DNA of 14,142 nt, taken from positions 1-14,142 of the forward strand of contig DAAN01000028.1 in assembly GCA_001701135.1 (NCBI GenBank), written 5' to 3'. This DNA is from Bacteroidales bacterium H3 (GTDB taxonomy: Bacteria > Bacteroidota > Bacteroidia > Bacteroidales > Muribaculaceae). The notes beneath the pieces are model-generated. The model ran no database searches. It was not told the DNA's origin and saw nothing but the letters and a program-made list of their open reading frames with translations. Positions within the stretch are counted from its first letter, which is position 1. The number at the start of each line of letters is the position of its first letter. Shown one piece after another: positions 1 to 5,043 of this stretch. A program made the position numbers and the translations under genes.

Positions 1-114
1 TTTCAATGAGTATTTACAGTCATAGAGATTGCCGGAGCAAGAATTCTGGGAGATTCGGCTCTTTGGTTTGTTGACAATGATGACTATGGCTGGTGGGGCA
101 AGTTCTTTGTAACA

Positions 115-708
115 TTGCCGTTTATAATATCATTGGGCGCTCAGTTCTTCGCTTTGAAGTTTTATCGTATCATCCTGTTCGACGATGATGACGATGGCGA
201 GAAACAAGTAACCGTCAAGCCTGTGGCGTGGTCGGTGGGATTATTCCTTCCGTTGGCGTTTGTGCTCAGCATGGGTCTTGGCTTTATGGGTATTCGGGGA
301 ATCATGCAGCCGCTCATTGGCATCGGCCTGCCGTTTCTGGGTATCGTTGTAGGTTTAATTATTGCTTTCGGCCGTAATATTCGTTCTGTCGGAGCTTTCA
401 GAGGCATTGTGTACACCATCTTCTCAATTATTTATTGTGTCGGTTGCGTGGTGGCCGCCTGGGCCCTTGTCCTTGCCATTTCACATGTCTGGCTTCAGAT
501 TCTGATTTCAATTGCTATTTGTGGTGTATTATCAGGAAGATACCACGAACCAACGCCCGAGGAAAGAGCCAAGATGGATGAGGCGAGAAAGAAAGTGGCC
601 GAAGAAAATAGTAGAAGACAACAGGAATACTTAGAGCGTCAACGCCACTTTCTCCGCCAGCAGGAGCGCGAGGCCGCCGAAAAGAAACGGAAGGGCTCGG
701 ACTGGTAA
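115..708 (+). CDS. Multi-pass membrane protein with charged C-terminal helix, unknown function
   Basis: I do not recognise a named family. The protein has about four hydrophobic stretches: residues ~1-15 (PFIISLGAQFFALKF), ~38-60, ~65-85 and ~97-137, the last long enough for two spans. A highly charged, probably coiled-coil tail follows from ~143 (PTPEERAKMDEARKK onward, rich in E, R, K and Q), likely cytoplasmic. An acidic run DDDDDGE near residue 23 follows the first span. The start is uncertain. TTG at 115 is the only ATG/GTG/TTG in this frame after the stop at 7-9, yet the frame is open from base 10 and upstream codons read convincingly as protein (ARILGDSALWFVDNDDYGWW). The true N-terminus is therefore probably longer and either frameshifted near base 13 or begun at a rare codon. 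It is first in a same-strand series; the next gene starts 34 bases on. Confidence 0.6.
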   Translation: MPFIISLGAQFFALKFYRIILFDDDDDGEKQVTVKPVAWSVGLFLPLAFVLSMGLGFMGIRGIMQPLIGIGLPFLGIVVGLIIAFGRNIRSVGAFRGIVYTIFSIIYCVGCVVAAWALVLAISHVWLQILISIAICGVLSGRYHEPTPEERAKMDEARKKVAEENSRRQQEYLERQRHFLRQQEREAAEKKRKGSDW

Positions 709-742
709 CTTTCTTAATGTATTATTTGACTGATAATTTGTT

Positions 743-1522
743 ATGAACGATAAATTCGATAAACCTTATCTGGCGGTGACCGTTCGCCGCGAAACGCGCG
801 ACATGTCGGTAGGCCATGTGGAGAAAGAAGATTACTATATCCCGACCGACAGGCTGATTCCGGGTGAGAAACTGCCTGAGCCTGAGGGTGTTTCCCTTTA
901 CGCCGATTATACCGTGCTGAAAGTTAGCGACGAGGCTATAGAGCTGAGCCGTAATGGCTCCGGGTTTATAATTGAGAAAGATGCCGAACCCGCAGACGGC
1001 ATTTCGTGCGGAGGCAGTAATGGCGGTGGTGTCTATGGCAGTTCTTCAGTATTATTTGAATATCGCACGCCGCTGACCCGCGAGGAGATAGACAAAATTC
1101 CGGAGATGGCGCTTGATGCGATTTCTGTACCCGGGAAAGACTGGCTTGAAAGCTCAAACCGCCATATCGATGTGCTCGATTTTGTTAAACGGGCTGTAAA
1201 AGAAGGAAATACCGGTCTTTATGTCGCCTTGGCTCTTCTTTCTGCATCAGGTAACTGGGAGTATTGCAATATACATTGCCCCGGACGATTCCGCAAGATT
1301 TTCACAGAAGGTCTTCGCAAAGGCGCGCTTGCCCCGGATAATGACAATCCGGCCTGGAGGTGGATGGATATTGCCATCATGAACAATGACCCTGGCGAGT
1401 TTGCCGACGACATGGATCTTTACTACGACGCTCTCGCCACAGCTGCTGAAAACGGCGTATGGCTCGCCCGCGACATCATGGACATGATATGGGAACCCGA
1501 AAACTGTCAGGAGGAAGATTGA
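743..1522 (+). CDS. Two-domain hypothetical protein; C-terminal domain paralogous to the next gene
   Basis: Unrecognised cytosolic, acidic protein of 259 residues with no signal peptide or membrane span. Residues ~1-120 look beta-rich (LAVTVRRETRD, YTVLKVSDEAIELS), with a glycine/serine-rich segment at 88-102 (SCGGSNGGGVYGSSS). Residues ~142-250 form a helical domain with recognisable motifs: GLYV, ALLSAS-x-W, IFTEG, LAP, AWRWMDIAI, DMDLY and WLARD. The same motifs recur in order in the following gene, so the pair arose by duplication of this domain. The start ATG has no strong Shine-Dalgarno, as expected in Bacteroidetes. The stop is followed after only two bases by the next start. The helical domain could be a short solenoid of TPR/Sel1 type, but I cannot assign one. 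Function unknown. Confidence 0.85.
   Translation: MNDKFDKPYLAVTVRRETRDMSVGHVEKEDYYIPTDRLIPGEKLPEPEGVSLYADYTVLKVSDEAIELSRNGSGFIIEKDAEPADGISCGGSNGGGVYGSSSVLFEYRTPLTREEIDKIPEMALDAISVPGKDWLESSNRHIDVLDFVKRAVKEGNTGLYVALALLSASGNWEYCNIHCPGRFRKIFTEGLRKGALAPDNDNPAWRWMDIAIMNNDPGEFADDMDLYYDALATAAENGVWLARDIMDMIWEPENCQEED
1509..1514 (+). promoter_or_regulatory. Shine-Dalgarno-like AGGAGG ahead of the 1525 start
   Basis: AGGAGG lies inside the last codons of the upstream gene, 10 bases before the ATG at 1525. It supports choosing 1525 over any start upstream. Bacteroidetes rarely depend on Shine-Dalgarno pairing, so the match may partly reflect the upstream coding sequence. Confidence 0.4.
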
Positions 1523-1524
1523 AA

Positions 1525-1974
1525 ATGGATTTACCGAAATATACTGCGTTACGACAGAAAGTCATCAATATGGCAGGCTGCGGTGGCATTGACGCTCAGC
1601 CTGTAAGTGAAAGACGAGAAGAAATTCTCGCCTATGTGGATGCGCTCATTGAACGCGGAGACAAGGGGCTATATGTGATGAAAGCATTGCTTATGGCATC
1701 GGACGATTGGGCTACATGCAAGATTGTCAGGAATGACCTGTTTACCGACATTTTTACCGAAGGAGTACGCTGCGGATGTCTTGCCCCAAAGTATATCCAC
1801 GCCTGGGAATGGATTGAAATCGCAATCAAATACAACAATCCCGCCTCGTTTATGAACGACATGGACCTTTATCGCCGTGCATTGACCGATGCATGGGAGT
1901 CTGGTGGCGAATGGCTGGCACGCGACTTGCTACATGTCGTTTTCAGAGCGGACAACAGTAATAAACAAAATTGA
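1525..1974 (+). CDS. Single-domain hypothetical protein, paralogue of the preceding gene's C-terminal half
   Basis: Predicted cytosolic protein of 149 residues, family not recognised. Residues ~33-140 align without large gaps to residues ~142-250 of the preceding protein. Shared blocks are GLYV, ALL-x-AS-x2-W, IFTEG, LAP, AW-x-W-x2-IAI, N-x-P-x2-F, DMDLY-x2-AL and EWLARD. The beta-rich N-terminal domain of the neighbour is absent, replaced by about 30 residues containing NMAGCGGIDAQPVSERREE. ATG at 1525 is chosen because it comes two bases after the previous stop and 10 bases after AGGAGG; an in-frame extension upstream would overlap the previous gene by over 60 bases. The arrangement implies tandem duplication, with domain gain in the first copy or loss in the second, and translational coupling. 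Function unknown. Confidence 0.82.
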   Translation: MDLPKYTALRQKVINMAGCGGIDAQPVSERREEILAYVDALIERGDKGLYVMKALLMASDDWATCKIVRNDLFTDIFTEGVRCGCLAPKYIHAWEWIEIAIKYNNPASFMNDMDLYRRALTDAWESGGEWLARDLLHVVFRADNSNKQN

Positions 1975-2001
1975 CACTTATCAAAACACAGATAAATAAT
2001 T

Positions 2002-3045
2002 ATGAGTTTTTTAGATTTCTTCAAGAAAAAAGTCGATAACGGTTCAGACAATAAAAACGTATCCTCTGACAAAAACGTTTCGTCAGAAAACCCATCTGTA
2101 AAGAAGGCGGCAAATACAAGCCTTAACCCATTGCTTCAGAGCCTATATCAGCAAGCCAAACAGCGAGCCCAGACTCCCTCACCGTCCACTGTGACACCGA
2201 AACGCGTCAGCCGGGACGTCGAGCCGGTAGGTGAAGGCTTAGGAAATATTGAGGCGCTGTTCGACATGGAGGGTCATCGTATTCCCAACATTGTCAACAA
2301 TAAGGCTTACGGATTTGAGGACGAGGATTTTGCATTGTCGATTCCCCGGCCGAAACCGGATCCGGAAAAAGCCCGTAAACTCTATGAAATGGGTATGAAA
2401 CAATCTAAACCTTGGCGCGGCGTGGAGTATGAGGAGGAGCAAGGATGGGGGCAGAATTGTCATCTTTTGTTCTGCTCCTATATGTTCGGTTTCAGTCCGG
2501 CGCTCAAGGAGTATCAGAAATTGCGCGAACAGTGCCGTAATCGCTACAGAGAGCTGTGCGGTGTAATTGATGACTATAGTCTTCTTGCCGACCTGCGTCA
2601 TCCAGCCCGTAGGTTCGCGCTGAGCAGTGCCAGCAACAGCGACCATTTTACTAACGTGTGGAACATTCTGTTGGATTCGCAGTATGGCAGAACCCTCCGT
2701 GAAGACTGGAATTTGTTGGTTGACGCCATGAAACATTACAGAGTCGCAGGGCCGAAAAGTGCCTTTGATACCTATAATAATTATCCTATAACATTGGCGA
2801 GCGACCTCGAAAGAATGTGGGCCGGCATCTACACCGAACTGCATGAGTATGTGGACGCTCTTTGCCCTATCGACGCTGATGCCATCGATAAGGTCTCTGA
2901 TGACTACCGTCATGTTGACATGGTGCATACCATACTTGGCGCCTTTTTCGTAGCGCTTACTTCGCTCAATGCCATGTACGACAAGGTTTTTGAGGCGGTT
3001 TGGGAAAATCCGCTCAACATCTATTACAACTTTGGCGAACTATGA
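2002..3045 (+). CDS. Orphan hypothetical protein with MSFLDFFKKK N-terminus
   Basis: A 347-residue predicted soluble protein that I cannot assign. It opens with an amphipathic, basic MSFLDFFKKK, a beginning often seen in uncharacterised Bacteroidetes proteins. A low-complexity linker follows at residues ~11-75, rich in N, S, K and P, with an imperfect repeat (NKNVSSDKNVSSENPS). From ~80 the protein is folded-looking and largely helical: an acidic-aromatic stretch (RGVEYEEEQGWGQNCHLLFC) near 139-158 and helices from ~165 to the end. I see no signal peptide, no clear membrane span and no catalytic motif I know. A short mildly hydrophobic helix (MVHTILGAFFVALTSLNAMY) near the C-terminus could pack internally or touch a membrane. 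It begins 27 bases after the previous stop, so it is probably co-transcribed. Confidence 0.8.
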   Translation: MSFLDFFKKKVDNGSDNKNVSSDKNVSSENPSVKKAANTSLNPLLQSLYQQAKQRAQTPSPSTVTPKRVSRDVEPVGEGLGNIEALFDMEGHRIPNIVNNKAYGFEDEDFALSIPRPKPDPEKARKLYEMGMKQSKPWRGVEYEEEQGWGQNCHLLFCSYMFGFSPALKEYQKLREQCRNRYRELCGVIDDYSLLADLRHPARRFALSSASNSDHFTNVWNILLDSQYGRTLREDWNLLVDAMKHYRVAGPKSAFDTYNNYPITLASDLERMWAGIYTELHEYVDALCPIDADAIDKVSDDYRHVDMVHTILGAFFVALTSLNAMYDKVFEAVWENPLNIYYNFGEL

Positions 3046-3091
3046 TGCTGCATTTGAGCATTTTTTCAACTGTATGATACCCAATCAAAAA

Positions 3092-3739
3092 ATGAAACCT
3101 ATACACCTGAAACTTTCAAAGCCTTTCGAAAAGTTGTCGACAACGGCATCGCGCTTTTGGGGAAATCCGGCTCTACCGGAAGATATGGAATGGCCCTGTT
3201 ATACCGACGATGATGGCGACGAACTCGACTATGTTTTCGTGTGCCAGATAAACCTCGCGGAATTAGCGCCATACAATACAGCCAACGTACTGCCTTCCTC
3301 CGGTCTTCTTCTGTTCTTTGCCAAGATTGACCATTATCTCGGATATTTTGAATATGAGTCAGTTGGTGGTTCAATCAGCTCTAAGGATGCAGTCAGGGTA
3401 ATTTACCTTCCTTCGACCGATGGGCTTGTTGAAAAGGTGCTTGTTGATGAAAACGACAATCCAATTTCTCCAGAAGAATTGCAGATAGCCTTCACGTATG
3501 ATTTCGACCCTCTGCGCGATGAAGACACATGCCTCTTCGCGCGGCCGGACCATCGTGAATGGGAAACATGGGACCACCCCTTCGAAGACTGGCTTATACT
3601 CCTTCAGGTCGACTCATTCTCAGGAATGGATTTCAATCTCAATTTCATGGATTTCGGAGTGCTCGATTTTCTTGTCTCGCCACAAGCTCTCCGGAAAGCG
3701 GATTTCAGCGATGTCCGCGCAATAGTTCTCTCGTCATGA
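3092..3739 (+). CDS. DUF1963 / YwqG-family protein
   Basis: Matches the pattern of the DUF1963 (YwqG-like) family, whose biochemical role is not established. Visible hallmarks are SRFWGNPALPEDMEWP at residues ~20-35, followed by VCQINLAEL (~50-58), LPSSGLLLFFAKID (~67-80) and a C-terminal LLQVDSFSGMDFNL ... FGVLDFLVSPQALRKADFSD (~170-207). The length of 215 residues is near the family norm. There is no signal peptide and the protein is strongly acidic. Start choice: ATG at 3092 puts the family domain right after a short N-terminus; ATG at 3074 would add six residues and is a fair alternative. Farther upstream in-frame codons overlap the previous gene and look non-coding. The stop overlaps the next start (ATGA), indicating translational coupling. 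Confidence 0.85.
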   Translation: MKPIHLKLSKPFEKLSTTASRFWGNPALPEDMEWPCYTDDDGDELDYVFVCQINLAELAPYNTANVLPSSGLLLFFAKIDHYLGYFEYESVGGSISSKDAVRVIYLPSTDGLVEKVLVDENDNPISPEELQIAFTYDFDPLRDEDTCLFARPDHREWETWDHPFEDWLILLQVDSFSGMDFNLNFMDFGVLDFLVSPQALRKADFSDVRAIVLSS

Positions 3740-4275
3740 TGTCGCTGTCAGAACAATTTCAGAGCCTGTTCGAAGAGCAACCCGACAAGGCTGCCGCCAT
3801 CGTTCTTGAAGCACCCGAAAGCGAAGAACGCGACGGCTTGCTCCTGATGATGTACGCAGAAGGAATCGGTGTAGGCAAAGACGACACACGGGCGCTTGCC
3901 CTCGCTGAAAAGCTGAAAGTATCTCAGACTAAGTGGGGAGAATATGCACACCTTTGGCTGGGTGACTACTATATGGATTCAAACCGCGGCGATGACACAG
4001 ACAAAGCCATCGACCATTACCTTGATATCGGAGACACCAATGGCGAAGCCGCCTGCCGTCTCGCTGACATCTTCTGGAACATATGGAGTGACCTCGACGA
4101 TGAATCCGTGAGACCCGAGGTTGAGCATACACTCTTCTATTACACCGAGCTCGCCGCCGCTTACAATCCCGAATACCTCCTCCAGTTAGGTCACTGCTAC
4201 GCCATCCCCATCGGCTGTGAAAAAATAGAATCCAAAGCCATCGCTTGCTTCGAACAGTTCTTCAAACTCAAGTAG
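3736..4275 (+). CDS. Sel1/TPR-like repeat protein
   Basis: Small acidic cytosolic protein of 179 residues made of helical repeats. Residues ~34-60 fit a Sel1-type unit (GLLLMMYAEGIGVGKDDTRA). Further units are visible at ~70-100 (AHLWLGDYYMDSN, then DDTDKAIDHYL), ~103-140 (AACRLADIFWNIWSD) and ~145-176 (YLLQLGHCYAIPIGCEK, then ESKAIACFEQF). Sel1/TPR repeats are protein-protein interaction scaffolds; nothing here is catalytic. I chose the ATG at 3736 because it overlaps the previous stop as ATGA; the next codon is also ATG, so 3739 is possible. Reading upstream in frame would run through the DUF1963 gene. It is the last gene of the + strand unit, and the stop codon lies within a hairpin. A partner role to the neighbouring proteins is plausible but unproven. 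Confidence 0.82.
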   Translation: MMSLSEQFQSLFEEQPDKAAAIVLEAPESEERDGLLLMMYAEGIGVGKDDTRALALAEKLKVSQTKWGEYAHLWLGDYYMDSNRGDDTDKAIDHYLDIGDTNGEAACRLADIFWNIWSDLDDESVRPEVEHTLFYYTELAAAYNPEYLLQLGHCYAIPIGCEKIESKAIACFEQFFKLK

Positions 4276-4295
4276 CCGGTTGTAGAGAACCGGCT
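4274..4295 (+). terminator. Hairpin over the stop codon of the last + strand gene
   Basis: AGCCGGTT (4274-4281) and AACCGGCT (4288-4295) form a perfect 8-bp stem with loop GTAGAG. The left arm includes the last two bases of the TAG stop. No clear T-run follows (TATATGAGG), so this may be a weak intrinsic terminator or a 3'-end stabiliser. Confidence 0.5.
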
Positions 4296-4681
4296 TATAT
4301 GAGGTTTGGACGATGTATAGAATTTAACAAATTTATGTCTATTTCCATCCTTTTACGGTCGAAAACCGCGATGGCAGTATATTGCTGTCCAATAAAAATT
4401 ATAGACCTTATCTTCATTTGCAAACAGTTCCATTACCCCAACCGCATTGATTGGATCTATAGAGCTTATATGATTGCTTTTTAGTCCATCCGACCGAAAA
4501 CAGCCATAATCCGACCGTTTTTATCGCATCCGACCGAAATTCCGGTCGGATGTGTGTCGATTGGCGTAATCCGACCATTTTTGATTGTAAAACCGTATAG
4601 AACAGCATGAGTTCTCTTTGGTTCTCAAAAAAGTAAACCATGTTGCTATTAGTACACTTTTAGTGCACCTCCGAAAATAGC
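4276..4681. other. Non-coding spacer between the hypothetical gene cluster and the tRNA
   Basis: No convincing gene is present. The open frame around 4245-4484 starts inside the previous gene and its translation is cysteine-rich and unlike any family. The spacer is A/T-rich to about 4480, then contains the ATCCGACC repeat cluster and the nested inverted repeat described separately. I see no good TAnnTTTG promoter on the + strand here. Confidence 0.6.
4488..4577. repeat. Cluster of ATCCGACC(G) repeats about 20 bp apart
   Basis: Direct copies of ATCCGACCG begin at 4488, 4509 and 4528, with ATCCGACCA at 4569. An inverted copy CGGTCGGAT lies at 4543-4551 and pairs with the 4528 copy as a perfect 10-bp inverted repeat (CATCCGACCG, loop AAATTC). 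Start-to-start distances are 21, 19 and 41, near multiples of two DNA turns. The copies are mostly flanked by runs of A or T. A looser relative, CGGTCGAAAACCG, occurs near 4357. This resembles a multi-site protein-binding region, but no protein can be named. Confidence 0.6.
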
Positions 4682-4683
4682 AA
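4643..4683. repeat. Nested inverted repeat beside the tRNA terminator
   Basis: TTGCTATT (4643-4650) pairs with AATAGCAA (4676-4683). Inside it GTACAC (4652-4657) pairs with GTGCAC (4663-4668) with one mismatch and a TTTTA loop. The right arm runs directly into the terminator stem starting at 4682, so the two structures cannot both form fully. Confidence 0.45.
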
Positions 4684-4714
4684 TCCCCTCTAACTCGACA
4701 AGTTAGAGGGGATT
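4682..4714 (-). terminator. Strong intrinsic terminator downstream of tRNA-Thr
   Basis: AATCCCCTCTAACT (4682-4695) and AGTTAGAGGGGATT (4701-4714) form a perfect 14-bp stem with a 5-base loop. It starts five bases after the tRNA 3' end and is followed on the minus strand by GCTATTTTCGG. The near-symmetry could also block + strand readthrough. Confidence 0.75.
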
Positions 4715-4719
4715 TGGAG

Positions 4720-4792
4720 AGCCGCGAGTGGGACTCGAACCCACGACCTTTTCGTTACGAATGAAATGCTCTACCGACTGAGCTATTGCGGC
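4720..4792 (-). tRNA. tRNA-Thr (anticodon CGT)
   Basis: Read on the minus strand, the 73-base cloverleaf has acceptor 5' arm GCCGCAA, D-arm GCTC-AGTCGGTA-GAGC, anticodon loop TTCGTAA with CGT at positions 34-36, T-arm GTGGG-TTCGAGT-CCCAC, 3' arm TCGCGGC and discriminator T. It reads ACG codons (threonine). CCA is not encoded and would be added enzymatically. Two helix positions are A-C mismatches: 6-67 in the acceptor stem and 31-39 at the base of the anticodon loop. The gene has its own promoter upstream and terminator downstream, so it is probably a single-gene transcript. Confidence 0.93.
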
Positions 4793-4801
4793 TTGGAGAT
4801 G

Positions 4802-4842
4802 ATGAGGAAGTATCAGATTTAAAAATTACGATACTTCCTCAT
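4802..4842 (-). repeat. 13-bp inverted repeat in the tRNA leader
   Basis: ATGAGGAAGTATC (4802-4814) and GATACTTCCTCAT (4830-4842) are perfect complements with a 15-base A/T-rich loop. The hairpin lies between the predicted promoter and the mature tRNA 5' end, so it should be transcribed in the precursor. No T-run follows it on the minus strand, which argues against a terminator; a processing or stability element is possible. Confidence 0.6.
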
Positions 4843-4856
4843 TCTCTTTGGTGATG

Positions 4857-4887
4857 CAAAGTTAGCAACTTTTCCTGAAAAGGCAAA
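4857..4887 (-). promoter_or_regulatory. Bacteroidetes-type promoter for tRNA-Thr
   Basis: On the minus strand TTTG (4884-4887) and TAACTTTG (4857-4864) are separated by 19 bases. This matches the -33 TTTG / -7 TAnnTTTG consensus exactly, within its usual spacing. The start of transcription should fall near 4850, giving a leader of about 55-60 bases before the tRNA. Confidence 0.7.
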
Positions 4888-4920
4888 GTTTAGTGACGTA
4901 AAACTTTGGGATTGTTATTT

Positions 4921-4943
4921 GACGGCGGTAGGAAAACCGCCGC
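4921..4943. repeat. GC-rich hairpin repeat, copy 1
   Basis: A 23-base unit with stem CGGCGGT / ACCGCCG around loop AGGAAA. It differs from copy 2 at the innermost stem pair, T-A instead of C-G, so both sides changed together. In protease-direction transcripts it forms a hairpin followed by TCAAATAAC and may mark the mRNA 3' end. Confidence 0.75.
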
Positions 4944-4969
4944 TCCATGGAGCTACATGGCCTGCGGAT

Positions 4970-4992
4970 GACGGCGGCAGGAAAGCCGCCGC
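4970..4992. repeat. GC-rich hairpin repeat, copy 2
   Basis: A 23-base unit with stem CGGCGGC / GCCGCCG around loop AGGAAA, 49 bases from copy 1 and in the same orientation. It is nearly identical (one base different) to the copy at the right edge of the window. Together with copy 1 it sits about 50-120 bases downstream of the protease stop and could act in 3'-end formation. Confidence 0.75.
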
Positions 4993-5043
4993 CCCACAGC
5001 CGCCCCATACAGCCACACAGAGACGCCACAACCTAAATTGTTG

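Noticed and set aside
709..742. Promoter between the first and second genes
   Set aside because: TATTATTTG and ATAATTTG resemble parts of the -7 element but neither fits TAnnTTTG with correct spacing.
2239..2928. A 229-codon minus-strand frame opposite the MSFLDFFKKK protein
   Set aside because: The + strand gene fits the operon spacing and looks protein-like, while the antisense product has no recognisable motif or plausible start context.
4245..4484. A 79-codon + strand frame in the spacer after the Sel1-like gene
   Set aside because: It begins inside the previous gene in another frame, crosses the terminator-like hairpin and has an unstructured, cysteine-rich translation.
4488..4577. CRISPR array
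   Set aside because: The repeats are only 8-9 bases with spacers of about 10-30 bases of varied length, one copy is inverted, and there are no cas genes.
4720..4792. tRNA 3' end as an integration site for a mobile island
   Set aside because: I found no second copy of the tRNA 3' sequence in the window and no integrase or recombinase gene.
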